DNA of 64,000 nt from Comamonas aquatica NBRC 14918 (GCF_000739875.1 NZ_BBJR01000022.1:1-64000); one strand, 5' to 3'. Positions 8,733-19,272 are shown, counted from the stretch's first letter. Made by a program: numbers and translations. The notes: generated from the sequence alone by a model not told the origin.

Positions 8733-9204
8733 CGTGAAGCTTCTCTGTTGTGGGTGCGCAGGGGCTGCGCGCGGAAAACCTGCTGATTATCCCCGCTAAG
8801 CGTCGAACTGACAGGCCAAAGCTGACAAGTCTTATAGAGGACTTGTAATTCACCAGAGCCCCACACAGCTCTCCAGCGATCAGCAAGGCCGTCTTTCCTA
8901 GAGCACACCGTGGCAGCAGCCCCCCATATGACCTCCACTCAGACATGCGGAAAAACCATTGTGCTGGCATGCCCGCCAAGACTGAGCTGATGTTGACATG
9001 GCGGTGCTTGACTAAGTCCCCACATGGACTCCGACCGAGCACGTAGCGTTTGAGCAAAATGCGAATCCCCAGCAAATGGAATGTGATGGCCTGCACCCTC
9101 GATTTACGTAATTCCCCTAATGAATATCGCGACCAGCCATCTTGAATGATCAAAAATTCTCTTTAATATAGAAAAATGTAAATTTTTTCTCAGCCACACA
9201 CTCC
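8733..9204. other. intergenic region between divergent fumarase and RpiR-regulator genes
   Basis: The left 350 bases show no convincing gene. The AT-rich right end (about 9110-9200) holds the promoter and palindrome of the RpiR cluster, listed separately. The fumarase promoter must lie near the left edge, but no clear minus-35/minus-10 pair stands out. Confidence 0.5.
9142..9190 (+). promoter_or_regulatory. candidate promoter and operator of the peptide cluster
   Basis: TTGAAT (9142-9147), 16 bases and TAATAT (9164-9169) form a sigma70-like promoter. Directly downstream an AT-rich palindrome, GAAAAATGTAAATTTTTTC (9171-9189), spans the predicted transcription start, and the regulator gene begins 15 bases later. 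RpiR-family proteins bind palindromes as dimers, so autorepression is the inferred use. Confidence 0.4.
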
Positions 9205-10167
9205 ATGTCCACGCAGCAGGAATCTTCAGCGGAAGCGGTAACGATTGCCTCCCGCATCGACCTGCACCGGTCGGCACTGACGCCTTCGCACCGGCAAATT
9301 GCGGACTACGTGCTGGCCCACCCATTGCAAGCGGCGACGATGCCAATTGATGAGCTCGCTGCAGCAGTCGGCGTCTCAGTGGCTACCGCCAACCGCTTCG
9401 CCCGCGCCATCGGCCTAGATGGCTACCCGATGCTGCGTGCCGAGTTGGTCAAGGGCTTCGAGGCCATGCTGGCGCCGCTGGAAAAAATGCGCATTCGTCT
9501 GGAAAAGCCATGTTCGGTGCATGACGCTTTTGTCGCCGCCATGGAAGAAAGCCTGCGAAACGTTGCAGCGACCCGCGAAGCACTGACACCCCAGGCTTGC
9601 GAAGAGGCTGTACAGCTGATTCTGGGCGCTAGGCGCGTGTATGTGCTGGGCTATGGCTCCAGCGGCTGGTTGGCGGGCCTGCTACAACGCGGATTGGATC
9701 TGGACTGCGATAACGTGCATCTCCTAACCAGTGTGGCAGGCGCCTCGCACAGTGCCCGCTTGCTGCCGCGGATGACCGCACAAGACCTGCTGATCGCCAT
9801 CAGTTTCCCCCGTTACCTCGCCGACACTGTGTCGGTCGCGCAAAGCGCCGCCCAGCAAGGCGTGCGAGTGCTGGCACTGACCGACAGCACCCAATCTCCA
9901 TTGGGCAAAGTGGCGCACTGCCACCTGTTTGCTCAAACCGATAACTACTATGCGGCAACTTCAGAAGCCTCCATCCTGGCCTTGATCGAAGCGCTGTCAA
10001 GTGCCGTTTCGCTACAAGCCAACCACCCTTTACAAAACGCTGCACGGATGACGGAATCCGTACGCCCTTGGCTGTATGGCGGCAGCCCCCGTGGCCAAGG
10101 AATCCACACAACGCCCGCCGCGGACATGTCGCCAGAGCACAACCACGGCGATTTGCAGGCCCCATGA
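9205..10167 (+). CDS. RpiR/MurR-family transcriptional regulator
   Basis: The 320-residue protein has an N-terminal RpiR helix-turn-helix domain; the recognition helices are in IDELAAAVGVSVATANRFAR at residues 48-67. A SIS domain follows (about 125-260; VYVLGYGSSGW near 142). SIS domains usually bind phosphosugars, as in MurR (N-acetylmuramic acid 6-phosphate). Here the regulator heads a peptide uptake and hydrolysis cluster, so the effector may be a cell-wall or amino-acid derived metabolite; that is inference. Its TGA overlaps the next ATG by four bases, so it is translationally coupled to the isoaspartyl peptidase gene. Confidence 0.9.
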   Translation: MSTQQESSAEAVTIASRIDLHRSALTPSHRQIADYVLAHPLQAATMPIDELAAAVGVSVATANRFARAIGLDGYPMLRAELVKGFEAMLAPLEKMRIRLEKPCSVHDAFVAAMEESLRNVAATREALTPQACEEAVQLILGARRVYVLGYGSSGWLAGLLQRGLDLDCDNVHLLTSVAGASHSARLLPRMTAQDLLIAISFPRYLADTVSVAQSAAQQGVRVLALTDSTQSPLGKVAHCHLFAQTDNYYAATSEASILALIEALSSAVSLQANHPLQNAARMTESVRPWLYGGSPRGQGIHTTPAADMSPEHNHGDLQAP

Positions 10168-11162
10168 CACCGATGAACCCGATGAACCATACTCCCGCCC
10201 CCGTCCTTGCCATTCACGGCGGTGCAGGCACGCTCAGCCGCTCCAACATCAGCCCAGAACAAGAACATGCCTATCACGCAACGCTGCAAGCCGTGCTGCG
10301 CGCCGGTCAAGCCGTCCTGGAACAAGGCGGCACGGCCATGGAAGCCGTCTGCGTGGCCGTCCAAGGACTGGAAGACTGCCCACTGTTCAATGCTGGCCGC
10401 GGAGCTGTCTTCACTGCGGATGCCACCCACGAACTGGATGCCGCCGTGATGGACGGAGCCACCTTGGCAGCCGGTGCAGTGGCAGGCGTTACGCGGGTGC
10501 GCAATCCTGTGCATGCAGCGCGCGCCGTGATGCAAAACGGCCAGCACGTGCTCATGGTGGGCGAAGGCGCTGAGCAATTGGCTCGCGATGCTGGCTTGGC
10601 GCTGGTGGAGCCCAGCTATTTCTCGACAGAGGCACGTCTGGCACAACTGAAAGCTGCGCAGGCCCGCGCAGCAGGCGCTGTACTGGACCACGACGGTGCC
10701 GCCGCCATGACACGTACCCCCGAAAGTGCCCCACTGCATGAGGGGCGCAAAATGGGCACCGTGGGTGCCGTGGCTTTAGATGCCCATGGCCACTTGGCCG
10801 CCGCCACTTCCACAGGTGGTTTGACCAACAAGCGCCCTGGCCGCGTGGGGGATTCGCCTTTGATTGGCTCGGGCACCTATGCCGATGACCGTACCGCTGC
10901 CGTGTCGTGCACTGGTCACGGAGAGAGCTTCATCCGTGTGGCGGCAGCACACGATGTGTGCGCACGCATGGCTTATGGAGGCCTGTCACTGGAGGCTGCG
11001 ACACAAGCCGTCGTGCACGACTCACTGTCTGCCATCGGCGGCAGCGGCGGCCTGATTGCGGTGGACCGCGACGGGAATGTCTGCCTGCCATTCAATACCG
11101 AAGGCATGTACCGCGGTATTGCACGTGTGGGCCAAGTCCCTGAATCTTTTATTTACCGCTGA
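10164..11162 (+). CDS. iaaA: isoaspartyl peptidase / L-asparaginase (Ntn hydrolase)
   Basis: The 332-residue protein is a plant-type asparaginase. It is expected to cleave itself between Gly198 and Thr199 in KMGTVGAVALD, exposing the nucleophilic Thr of the beta subunit. AIHGGAG (17-23) near the N terminus and the strand FNAGRGAVFT are typical, as is SPLIGSGTYAD in the beta subunit. The enzyme hydrolyses beta-aspartyl dipeptides and asparagine. In Escherichia coli iaaA is also followed by the gsiABCD transporter, the same order as here. Longer upstream starts were rejected in favour of the ATGA overlap with the regulator gene. Confidence 0.94.
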   Translation: MTPMNPMNHTPAPVLAIHGGAGTLSRSNISPEQEHAYHATLQAVLRAGQAVLEQGGTAMEAVCVAVQGLEDCPLFNAGRGAVFTADATHELDAAVMDGATLAAGAVAGVTRVRNPVHAARAVMQNGQHVLMVGEGAEQLARDAGLALVEPSYFSTEARLAQLKAAQARAAGAVLDHDGAAAMTRTPESAPLHEGRKMGTVGAVALDAHGHLAAATSTGGLTNKRPGRVGDSPLIGSGTYADDRTAAVSCTGHGESFIRVAAAHDVCARMAYGGLSLEAATQAVVHDSLSAIGGSGGLIAVDRDGNVCLPFNTEGMYRGIARVGQVPESFIYR

Positions 11163-11209
11163 TTGGTGTTTGCCACAGCCTTTGCACCAATCTTGCTTAA
11201 GTTTGTTCC

Positions 11210-13075
11210 ATGACTTTGATATCCACATCCCCCCTGACGTTGCCTGAGCAGCGTGTGCTGGAAGCCCGCGACCTGACCATCCGCTTCGCCACTTCCGAAC
11301 GCACAGTGGAGGCAGTGCGCAATCTTTCCTTCCACGTTGACCGTGGTGAAACACTGGCCATCGTCGGTGAATCCGGCTCTGGCAAGTCCGTGACTTCGCT
11401 CGCACTGATGCGCCTGGTGGAGCACGGTGGCGGAAAAATTGTGAATGGCTCGGCACTCCTGCGTCGCCGCAATGGCCAGGTGCTGAACGTAGCCACTGCC
11501 TCGCAATCGCAAATGCGCAGTGTCCGTGGCGCGGACGTGGCCATGATTTTCCAAGAGCCAATGACATCGCTGAACCCCGTGTTCACTGCGGGCGATCAGA
11601 TTGCAGAATCCATTCGTGTGCACCAGGGCATGGATCGCGCTGCCGCACGCGCCGAAGCCCTGCGCATGCTGGATTTGGTGCGAATTCCTGAGGCTCGCAA
11701 CGTCCTGGACCGTTTCCCTCACCAGCTTTCGGGCGGCATGCGCCAGCGCGTGATGATTGCCATGGCGCTGTCTTGCAAGCCCCAGTTGCTGATCGCTGAC
11801 GAACCGACTACCGCGCTGGATGTGACCATTCAGGCGCAGATCCTGCAACTGATCCGCCAACTGCAAGACGAAATGCACATGGGCGTCGTCTTTATCACCC
11901 ATGACATGGGTGTGGTTGCCGAAGTGGCCGATCGCGTACTGGTGATGTACCGTGGCGACAAAGTGGAAGAAGGAAGCTCCGATCAGGTCTTTGCGGCCCC
12001 CCAGCATGCCTACACCCGTGCACTGCTGTCCGCCGTGCCCAAATTGGGGGCCATGCAGGGCACCGATCTGCCCCGCCAGTTTGACCTGCTGCGCCCCGAT
12101 GGCAGCACACTGATGGGCGAATCCACTCCCACGGACACCCGCCCAGTCAATGCCGAACCCATTTTGCGCGTGCAAAACCTGGTCACGCGCTTCGACCTGC
12201 GATCCGGTTTGATGAACAAGGTCACACGCCGCGTGCATGCGGTGGAGCAAGTGAGCTTTGACCTGTACCCCGGCGAAACCTTGGCACTGGTCGGTGAATC
12301 GGGATGCGGCAAATCAACCACAGGCCGCTCACTGCTGCGCCTGGTTGAAAGCCAACGTGGCGCCATTGAGTTCGGTGGCCGCAATATCTTGGAGCTTCCC
12401 CGCAGCCAGGTGCAGTCGCTGCGCCGCGATATCCAGTTCATCTTCCAGGACCCGTTTGCATCGCTGGACCCACGCCTGACCGTAGGCTTTTCCATCATGG
12501 AGCCGCTCTTGGTGCACAAGGTCGGTTCACCCGCCGAGGCCCAGGCCCGCGTGGACTGGCTGCTGGAAAAAGTCGGACTGCCACGCGAATACGGACAACG
12601 CTACCCCCACGAGTTCTCGGGAGGCCAACGCCAGCGTATTGCGATTGCACGCGCACTGGCCCTGAACCCCAAGGTGGTGGTGGCCGATGAATCCGTGTCC
12701 GCCCTGGACGTGTCCATCCAGGCGCAGATTGTGAACCTGATGCTGGATCTGCAACGCGAGCTGGGCGTGGCTTTCCTCTTCATCTCGCACGACATGGCGG
12801 TCGTAGAACGCATCAGCCACCGCGTGGCCGTCATGTATCTGGGTCGTATTGTCGAAATCGGTCCTCGCCGGGCCATTTTCGAGAACCCCCAGCACCCTTA
12901 CACCAAGAAGCTGATGGCCGCTGTGCCGATTGCCGACCCTGCACGCCGCCACCTGAAGCGCGTACTGCTGGAAGGCGAAATTCCCAGCCCCATCCGCCCC
13001 GCAGGTGAAGAACCTATCGTGCCACCCATGGTGGAGGTAGGCCCCGGCCATTTCGTCGCACCGGTGGCTGCTTGA
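11210..13075 (+). CDS. gsiA: peptide/glutathione ABC transporter ATP-binding protein, two fused ATPase domains
   Basis: The 621-residue cytoplasmic protein joins two ABC ATPases (DppD- and DppF-like). Walker A motifs are GESGSGKS (53-60) and GESGCGKS (about 362). Signature motifs are LSGGMRQR (about 173) and FSGGQRQR (about 470), and the Walker B/Glu positions are intact in both ([12 protein letters not shown] and [12 protein letters not shown]). Each half ends with an oligopeptide-type C-terminal extension. The fused architecture and position after iaaA match GsiA of the glutathione importer. It powers uptake through the two permeases downstream; the substrate in this organism is inferred. 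Confidence 0.95.
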   Translation: MTLISTSPLTLPEQRVLEARDLTIRFATSERTVEAVRNLSFHVDRGETLAIVGESGSGKSVTSLALMRLVEHGGGKIVNGSALLRRRNGQVLNVATASQSQMRSVRGADVAMIFQEPMTSLNPVFTAGDQIAESIRVHQGMDRAAARAEALRMLDLVRIPEARNVLDRFPHQLSGGMRQRVMIAMALSCKPQLLIADEPTTALDVTIQAQILQLIRQLQDEMHMGVVFITHDMGVVAEVADRVLVMYRGDKVEEGSSDQVFAAPQHAYTRALLSAVPKLGAMQGTDLPRQFDLLRPDGSTLMGESTPTDTRPVNAEPILRVQNLVTRFDLRSGLMNKVTRRVHAVEQVSFDLYPGETLALVGESGCGKSTTGRSLLRLVESQRGAIEFGGRNILELPRSQVQSLRRDIQFIFQDPFASLDPRLTVGFSIMEPLLVHKVGSPAEAQARVDWLLEKVGLPREYGQRYPHEFSGGQRQRIAIARALALNPKVVVADESVSALDVSIQAQIVNLMLDLQRELGVAFLFISHDMAVVERISHRVAVMYLGRIVEIGPRRAIFENPQHPYTKKLMAAVPIADPARRHLKRVLLEGEIPSPIRPAGEEPIVPPMVEVGPGHFVAPVAA

Positions 13076-13162
13076 AGCCCTGCTTCATGCAAGCGATCCT
13101 AGACAGACATTGACCATCGTTTAGAGAGAACTGTTTTCCCTACCCACCCTCGGAGTTCATCC

Positions 13163-14713
13163 ATGAAGAAAAACGCTTCTATCCACCGCACTGCCCAGGC
13201 TCTGCTGGCCCTGGCTGCGATTGCAGCATCCGGCTCCGTGCTGGCTGCTGGCAATGCCGTACTGGCCATTCACCAGGCACCAGAAACCCTGGACCCTTAC
13301 AACACCAACACGACCCTGACCACGGCCGTCACCAAGAGCTTTTACGAAGGCTTGTTCGGTTTCGACAAGGACATGAAGGTGCAGAACGTACTGGCAGAAA
13401 GCTATACGGTCTCCAAGGATGGCCTGGTCTATACCTTCACCCTGCGCAAGGGTGTCAAATTCCACGACGGCACTGATTTCAACGCTGAGGCAGCCAAGGC
13501 CACGCTGGACCGCGTGATGGACCCCGCCAACCGTCTGCTGCGCGCCAACCAGTTCAACCGCGTTGCCAAGGTGGAAGCCGTCAACCCACAGACACTGCGT
13601 ATTACGCTGAAGGAGCCCTTCGGCCCCTTCATCAACGCCCTGGCCCATGCCTCGGCAGCCATGATCTCCCCGACTGCACTGAAGAAGTGGGGCAACAAGG
13701 ACATCGCATTCCACCCCGTGGGTACCGGCCCCTTCGAGTTCGTGGAATGGAAGCAGACCGACGCCATCGTGGGCAAGAAGTTTGCAGGTTACTGGAAACA
13801 GGGCTACCCCAAGATCGACCAAGTCAGCTGGAAGCCCGTGCCCGAAAACAGCACACGTGCGGCCATGCTGCAGACCGGCGAAGCTGACTTTGTCTTCACA
13901 CTGCCTTACGAACAGGTCGCGACGCTGGAAAAGAGCGACAAGGTGGAAGTGGTGTCCGCACCGTCCATCATCCAGCGTTTCCTGACCTTCAACATGCTGC
14001 AAAAGCCTTTTGACAACCCCAAGGTGCGTGAAGCCATTGGCTACGCCATCAACAAGGAAGCACTGGCCAAGGTGGCATTCAATGGCTACGCCTTTGCAGC
14101 CCAAGGTTTCGTTCCCCAGGGCGTGGAATATGCCGTGAAGATGCAGCCTATTCCTTACAACGTCCAGAAGGCCAAGGAATTGCTGAAGGAAGCTGGCTAC
14201 CCCAATGGCTTTGAATCCACACTGTGGAGCGGCTACAACAACACCACCAGCCAAAAAACCATCCAGTTCCTGCAGCAGCAACTCGCCCAGGTCGGCATCA
14301 AGGTATCGCTCGAGGCACTGGAGCCCGGCAAGCGTGCCGAGCTGGTGGACTCCTGGCCCGACCCCAAGACTGCCAAGGTACGTCTGTACTACATCGGCTG
14401 GTCCTCTTCGACCGGTGAGGCCGACTGGGCCATGCGCCCCCTGTTCGCCACCGAATCCTGGGCACCCAAGCTGGCCAACTACGCGTTCTACAGCAACCCG
14501 ATCGTGGATGAATCCATTGCCAAGGCACTGGTGTCCACCGACAGCGCTGAGCGGGCAACGCTCTACAAGAATGCGCAAGAGCAACTGGCCAAGGACCTGC
14601 CACGCATTCCGCTGGTCACTGAGAAGGTGCTCTACGCCCACTCCAAGCGCCTGTCTGGTGTGTACGTGATGCCTGACGGCAACATCAACAGCAGCGAAAT
14701 CGCGCTGAAGTAA
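13163..14713 (+). CDS. gsiB: ABC transporter periplasmic substrate-binding protein, family 5
   Basis: The 516-residue protein has a clear signal peptide ([18 protein letters not shown], cleavage near residue 29) and an SBP_bac_5 fold: [24 protein letters not shown] near 95-118 is the family hallmark. It binds the peptide and delivers it to the permeases. The best fits are GsiB/DppA-type proteins. A strong hairpin after the stop separates it from the permease genes, which usually lets binding-protein mRNA accumulate above the rest. Confidence 0.95.
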   Translation: MKKNASIHRTAQALLALAAIAASGSVLAAGNAVLAIHQAPETLDPYNTNTTLTTAVTKSFYEGLFGFDKDMKVQNVLAESYTVSKDGLVYTFTLRKGVKFHDGTDFNAEAAKATLDRVMDPANRLLRANQFNRVAKVEAVNPQTLRITLKEPFGPFINALAHASAAMISPTALKKWGNKDIAFHPVGTGPFEFVEWKQTDAIVGKKFAGYWKQGYPKIDQVSWKPVPENSTRAAMLQTGEADFVFTLPYEQVATLEKSDKVEVVSAPSIIQRFLTFNMLQKPFDNPKVREAIGYAINKEALAKVAFNGYAFAAQGFVPQGVEYAVKMQPIPYNVQKAKELLKEAGYPNGFESTLWSGYNNTTSQKTIQFLQQQLAQVGIKVSLEALEPGKRAELVDSWPDPKTAKVRLYYIGWSSSTGEADWAMRPLFATESWAPKLANYAFYSNPIVDESIAKALVSTDSAERATLYKNAQEQLAKDLPRIPLVTEKVLYAHSKRLSGVYVMPDGNINSSEIALK

Positions 14714-14735
14714 GACACCAACTCTCTCACGTCGA

Positions 14736-14769
14736 CCCTCTCCCGCAAGCACAAGCCCGTGGGAGAGGG
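14736..14769 (+). promoter_or_regulatory. intercistronic stem-loop between binding-protein and permease genes
   Basis: CCCTCTCCC (14736-14744) and GGGAGAGGG (14761-14769) form a perfect nine-base-pair stem with a 16-base loop and no T tract after it. Such hairpins stabilise upstream mRNA or attenuate transcription in ABC operons. Confidence 0.65.
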
Positions 14770-14792
14770 CGCGACTCTCCCCCGATTCAATA

Positions 14793-15713
14793 ATGCTGAA
14801 CTATTTTCTCAAACGCCTGCTGGGGCTGTTGCCCACCCTGCTGATCGTGGCAGTGCTGGTGTTCTTCTTCGTCCATATGTTGCCTGGTGACCCAGCGCGC
14901 CTTGCCGCGGGTCAGGATGCCGATGAAGCCACGATTCAACTGGTCCGCCAAGAGCTGGGCCTGGACAAGCCGCTTCCCGAACAGTTTCTGAATTTCTTCA
15001 TACACATGGTGCAAGGTGACTTCGGCACCTCCATGCGCACACGCCGCCCCGTCCTCGTCGAGATCAGCGAGCGCTTCATGCCCACGCTGCTGCTGACCGT
15101 CACCAGCATGGTCTGGTCCGTCATCTTTGGCATGGGCATTGGAATCATGTCCGCGGTGTACCGCAACAAATGGCCAGATCGTCTGGGCATGACGCTGGCG
15201 GTCTCCGGCATCTCGTTCCCCGCATTTGCGCTGGGCATGCTGCTGATGCAGATTTTCTCCGTGAATCTGGGCTGGCTCCCCACCGTGGGTGCGGATAGCT
15301 GGCGCCACTACATCCTGCCTTCGCTCACACTGGGCGCCGCCGTGGCGGCCGTGATGGCACGCTTTACGCGCGCCTCTTTTGTGGAAGTTGTGCAGGAGGA
15401 CTTTGTCCGCACGGCCCGCGCCAAGGGCTTGAACGAGCGCGTCGTGGTGCTCAAACACTGCCTGCGCAATGCACTGATTCCCGTGATCACCATGATGGGC
15501 TTGCAGTTCGGCTTCCTACTGGGTGGCTCCATCGTGGTCGAGTCCGTGTTCAATTGGCCTGGCCTCGGACGTCTGCTGGTCGATGCCGTGACCATGCGTG
15601 ACTACCCGGTGATCCAGACCCTGGTGCTGCTGTTCTCGCTGGAATTCATTCTTATCAACCTGGTGGTGGACATGCTTTACGGCTTCATCAACCCCACGAT
15701 CCGCTACAAGTAA
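14793..15713 (+). CDS. gsiC: peptide/glutathione ABC transporter permease
   Basis: The 306-residue inner-membrane protein has six predicted membrane helices. The first is [21 protein letters not shown], the usual DppB/GsiC N terminus. The EAA coupling loop is [20 protein letters not shown] around residue 208, followed by the conserved [20 protein letters not shown]. It pairs with the permease ten bases downstream to form the channel driven by the fused ATPase. Confidence 0.95.
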   Translation: MLNYFLKRLLGLLPTLLIVAVLVFFFVHMLPGDPARLAAGQDADEATIQLVRQELGLDKPLPEQFLNFFIHMVQGDFGTSMRTRRPVLVEISERFMPTLLLTVTSMVWSVIFGMGIGIMSAVYRNKWPDRLGMTLAVSGISFPAFALGMLLMQIFSVNLGWLPTVGADSWRHYILPSLTLGAAVAAVMARFTRASFVEVVQEDFVRTARAKGLNERVVVLKHCLRNALIPVITMMGLQFGFLLGGSIVVESVFNWPGLGRLLVDAVTMRDYPVIQTLVLLFSLEFILINLVVDMLYGFINPTIRYK

Positions 15714-15723
15714 GACCAGCTGT

Positions 15724-16632
15724 ATGACTACCTCTGTCTCCCCTTCCGCCGCCCCCCAAGCTGCGGCTGCCCCCGAACAGGTGCGCACGCCCTGGCGCGA
15801 GTTCTGGCGCAAGTTCAAGAAGCAACGTGTGGCGGTGGCCGCCCTGGTCTTCGTGGCACTGCTGGTCCTCGTGGCCGTCTTGGCCCCCGTCTTGGTGCCT
15901 TTTGACCCCGAAAACTATTTCGACTACGACCGTCTGAACGAAGGTCCATCCGCCGTGCACTGGCTGGGCGTAGACCCGCTGGGTCGTGACATCTTCAGCC
16001 GCATCCTGATGGGTGCCCGCATCTCTCTGACGGCAGGCTTCTTGTCGGTGGCCATCGGCTGCGTGATCGGTACGGCGCTCGGTCTGCTGGCCGGGTTCTA
16101 CGAAGGCTGGTGGGACCGCATCGTGATGCGCATCTCCGATGTGCTGTTCGCCTTCCCCGGCATCTTGCTGGCCCTGGGCGTTGTGGCCATTCTGGGCAGC
16201 AGCATGACGAATGTGATCGTTGCGGTCTCCGTATTCAGCGTGCCTGCCTTTGCACGCCTGGTGCGTGGCAATACGCTGGTGCTCAAGCAAATGACGTACA
16301 TCGAGTCTGCGCAAAGCATTGGCGCCAGCAACTGGACCATCATCACCCGCCACATCCTGCCGGGCACGATTTCCTCCATCGTGGTGTACTTCACCATGCG
16401 TGTGGGCACCTCCATCATCACGGCGGCCAGCCTGTCCTTCCTGGGCATGGGCGCGCAGGCTCCAACTCCCGAATGGGGCGCCATGCTGAACGAAGCCCGC
16501 GCCGACATGGTGAACGCCCCCCATGTGGCGCTGTTCCCCAGCCTGGCCATCTTTCTGACGGTGCTGGCCTTCAACCTGCTGGGCGATGGTCTGCGTGATG
16601 CACTGGACCCCAAGATCGACCGCCAGTCATGA
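15724..16632 (+). CDS. gsiD: peptide/glutathione ABC transporter permease, second subunit
   Basis: The 302-residue DppC/GsiD-type permease has an N-terminal OppC-type cytoplasmic tail ([20 protein letters not shown]) and five further helices. [21 protein letters not shown] near 79-98 is the family signature. The EAA loop is [20 protein letters not shown] near 196-215. Its stop overlaps the start of the P1 peptidase gene by four bases, tying transport and hydrolysis genes into one transcript. Confidence 0.95.
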   Translation: MTTSVSPSAAPQAAAAPEQVRTPWREFWRKFKKQRVAVAALVFVALLVLVAVLAPVLVPFDPENYFDYDRLNEGPSAVHWLGVDPLGRDIFSRILMGARISLTAGFLSVAIGCVIGTALGLLAGFYEGWWDRIVMRISDVLFAFPGILLALGVVAILGSSMTNVIVAVSVFSVPAFARLVRGNTLVLKQMTYIESAQSIGASNWTIITRHILPGTISSIVVYFTMRVGTSIITAASLSFLGMGAQAPTPEWGAMLNEARADMVNAPHVALFPSLAIFLTVLAFNLLGDGLRDALDPKIDRQS

Positions 16633-17657
16633 TGCACAACGCCCCACCGCGCATCGGCAGCCTACCCAGCGGGCAGCGTGATGCCATCACCGATGTGGCG
16701 GGCATCACCGTCGGCCACACCACGCTGGCCGATGGTGACGTGCAAACCGGCGTGACCGTGATTCACCCGCATGCGCTGGACCCGTTCCAGCACAAACTGC
16801 CTGCGGCGGCAGCCATCATCAACGGCTTTGGCAAAAGCGTCGGGCTGATGCAACTGACCGAACTGGGCCAGCTGGAAACGCCGATTGCGCTGACCAACAC
16901 CTTCTCGGTCCATGCCGTGGCACAAGCGCAAATTGCGCAGTGCGCACGCACCAACCCGGAAATCGGGCGTGAGCTATCTACCGTGAATGCGCTGGTGTTG
17001 GAGTGCAACGACGGCTATCTGAACGATATCCAGCACATGGCAGTGACTGCGCAGCACTACGAGCAGGCGTGTACCTATGCAGGTGTCGATGTGGCCCAGG
17101 GCGCTGTGGGTGCCGGGCGCGGCATGTCCAGTTTTCAGCTCAAGGGGGGCATCGGCACCGCTTCACGCTGCGTCACAATCGGCGCCGCCCATTACACGGT
17201 AGGTGCCTTGGTGCTGGCGAACTATGGCGTGCAGGCCAATCTGCTGTGGGGTGGTGAGCCACTCGGTCAGCGGCTGGCGGCCCAGCAGCCTGCCACGGTC
17301 GAGAAAGGCTCCATCATCATGGTGCTGGCCACCGATGCCCCACTGGATTCCCGCCAGTTGGGTCGACTGGCCCTGCGCGCAGCCGCAGGGCTGGCACGCA
17401 CCGGCTCCGTGTACGGCCATGGCAGTGGCGACATTGCGGTGGCCTTTTCCACGGCCTACACGCTGCCCCAGGCCCCCGACGCCCCCATGCCCGCTGTGGC
17501 CATGGTGCATGAAGCCAAGCTCGATGGGCTCTTCCAGGCCGCCGCCGACAGCGTAGAGCAATCGATTATCCATGCACTGTGGTATGCAGAACCAGTCACC
17601 GGCCGCAACGGACACCACCGTGCAACGCTGCGCGAAGTAATTAATCAAAAAAAATAG
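16629..17657 (+). CDS. P1-family (DmpA-like) aminopeptidase
   Basis: The 342-residue protein is a self-processing hydrolase of the DmpA/BapA group. It begins with the family strand [15 protein letters not shown]. Autocleavage is expected between Gly227 and Ser228 in [15 protein letters not shown], making Ser228 the nucleophile. [22 protein letters not shown] (158-179) lines the active site. Members cut D-aminoacyl or beta-aminoacyl N termini of short peptides. It lacks an obvious signal peptide, so it probably acts on peptides after import. The stop codon is formed inside the AT-rich flank of a palindromic repeat. Confidence 0.9.
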   Translation: MMHNAPPRIGSLPSGQRDAITDVAGITVGHTTLADGDVQTGVTVIHPHALDPFQHKLPAAAAIINGFGKSVGLMQLTELGQLETPIALTNTFSVHAVAQAQIAQCARTNPEIGRELSTVNALVLECNDGYLNDIQHMAVTAQHYEQACTYAGVDVAQGAVGAGRGMSSFQLKGGIGTASRCVTIGAAHYTVGALVLANYGVQANLLWGGEPLGQRLAAQQPATVEKGSIIMVLATDAPLDSRQLGRLALRAAAGLARTGSVYGHGSGDIAVAFSTAYTLPQAPDAPMPAVAMVHEAKLDGLFQAAADSVEQSIIHALWYAEPVTGRNGHHRATLREVINQKK

Positions 17658-17697
17658 CTATTGACGCTTTCACAACAAGCCCTAAGGCCATTTTTTA
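17647..17697. repeat. REP-like intergenic palindromic repeat, degenerate copy
   Basis: A run of A, then ATAGCTATTGACGCTT, and on the right CCCTAAGGCC and six T, resemble the layout of the other palindromic repeats in this window. The match is weak. It fills most of the 59-base gap before the M55 gene. Confidence 0.35.
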
Positions 17698-17716
17698 TTA
17701 AAACCTCAAGCGACCC

Positions 17717-18535
17717 ATGAAAATCCTCATCTCTGTTGACATCGAGGGCGTGGCCGGCGTTTACCACTCCGAGCAGGTGCGCGCGGGCAATCCCGAATTC
17801 GAACGTGCCCGCCGCCTGATGGCCGCCGAAGCCAGCGCTGCCATTGCCGGAGCTTTTGATGGAGGCGCCACCGAGGTCTATGTGAACGACTCGCACGGAG
17901 GCTTTCGCAACATGCCGCCCGAACTGCTCGACGCGCGCGCCCAGGTCATCCAGGGCAAGCCGCGGTACCTGAGCATGGTGGCTGGCGTGGAACTGAAGGT
18001 CGACGGCGTCTGCATGATCGGCTACCACTCACGCGCCCAAGGGCGTGGCATTCTGGCGCACACCGTCAACAGCTTTGCGTTTGCACGCGTCCGCCTCAAT
18101 GGCCAGGAAGTGAGTGAGATGGACCTGTACGGCGCACTGGCCGGCGCCTATGGCGCACCCGTGATTGCGGCCTCGGGTGACGACGTGTTCATCGCCGAGC
18201 ACCAGTCCACGTTCCCGCAGACGCAGTTTGTGCAGGTCAAGCGCGCCACCGGCTTTTCCAGCGGCGTCAGCCTGTCGCCCGAACGGGCTTGCCAAGCCAT
18301 CCGCGAAGGTGTGGCACAGGCTGTGCTACGTGCCAAGCAAGTGGATCCCCTGCGCATCCACGGCCCGATCACCGTCGATCTGCTGGCCCAGACCACGTCG
18401 CTGGCCGAACTGTTCTGCCAATGGCCGACGCTGGAGCGCACCGATGGTGATGCACTGCGCTTTACCGCGCCCGATATCGAGTCGGCCGTGCGCATGCTCA
18501 ACTGCCTGTCCGCCATGTCGAGCATGCTGCGATGA
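17717..18535 (+). CDS. dppA: M55-family D-aminopeptidase
   Basis: The 272-residue zinc enzyme matches Bacillus subtilis DppA along its length. The SxDxEG signature is SVDIEG (6-11), with metal ligands Asp8 and Glu10. Other expected ligands are His60 in NDSHG, His104 in GYHS and a nearby His115 in AHT. DppA releases N-terminal D-amino acids, preferring D-Ala-D-Ala, and forms a ring-shaped decamer. In Bacillus it lies with a dipeptide transporter, as it does here. Overlap of its stop with the next start (ATGA) couples it to the racemase. Confidence 0.93.
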   Translation: MKILISVDIEGVAGVYHSEQVRAGNPEFERARRLMAAEASAAIAGAFDGGATEVYVNDSHGGFRNMPPELLDARAQVIQGKPRYLSMVAGVELKVDGVCMIGYHSRAQGRGILAHTVNSFAFARVRLNGQEVSEMDLYGALAGAYGAPVIAASGDDVFIAEHQSTFPQTQFVQVKRATGFSSGVSLSPERACQAIREGVAQAVLRAKQVDPLRIHGPITVDLLAQTTSLAELFCQWPTLERTDGDALRFTAPDIESAVRMLNCLSAMSSMLR

Positions 18536-19272
18536 ACACCACGCCATCCCCCCAAACCGTGGGCATTCTGGCTGGCATGGGCCCCGCTGCGGGCGTCGAT
18601 TTTGTGCGCCTGTTTGTGGCCGCTTGCGAGGGCTGGCTGCGCCACCATGACTACAACGTGGTGGACCAGGCCTACCCTGAGCACTGGATGGCCCAACTGC
18701 CTGTGCCGGACCGCAGCCGTGCGCTGATCGACCCTGGAGCACCCCAGCCCCTGGAGCCGCTGGTGCGCGGATTGACACAACTGGCCGGTCTGGGCGCACG
18801 CGCTGCCGCCATACCCTGCAACACCGCCCATGCCTGGCATGCCGCGCTGCAGGCACGCGTGCCGCAGATCGAGTTGCTGCACATGCCCCGCGAAACAGCG
18901 GCCGAACTGCAGCGCCAGGGCCAGACCCGCGTGGCATTGCTGGCCACGCAAGGCACTTACCGCCAGGGACTGTACGACGCCGCCTTTGCAGCTGCCGGCA
19001 TTACCTGCGTGCTGCCGGATGAGGCCGGGCGCGAGGCGCTGATGCAGGGCATTTATGACGGCGTGAAGGCGGGCAACCTGGCGCTGGCGCAAGAGCGCTT
19101 TGCCAGCGTGGGCGCCCAGTTACGTGCCACACATGGCAACATTCCCCTGGTCATGGCCTGCACAGAAATCCCCCTGGCCCTGCCACAAGCACCAGCAGCC
19201 CAAGGCTGGCCCCTAGTGGACCCTACAGCCCTCCTCGCCGCCGCGCTGGCGCGCAAGGCCTACCACCACTGA
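18532..19272 (+). CDS. aspartate/glutamate racemase family protein
   Basis: The 246-residue cofactor-independent racemase has GILAGMGPAAG (11-21) as its N-terminal loop. The two catalytic cysteines are Cys96 in AIPCNTAH and Cys210 in VMACTEIPL. It resembles YgeA-type broad amino-acid racemases and aspartate racemases more than MurI. It closes the cluster, where it could return released D- or L-acidic amino acids to the other form. Exact substrate not decided by sequence. Confidence 0.9.
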   Translation: MNTTPSPQTVGILAGMGPAAGVDFVRLFVAACEGWLRHHDYNVVDQAYPEHWMAQLPVPDRSRALIDPGAPQPLEPLVRGLTQLAGLGARAAAIPCNTAHAWHAALQARVPQIELLHMPRETAAELQRQGQTRVALLATQGTYRQGLYDAAFAAAGITCVLPDEAGREALMQGIYDGVKAGNLALAQERFASVGAQLRATHGNIPLVMACTEIPLALPQAPAAQGWPLVDPTALLAAALARKAYHH

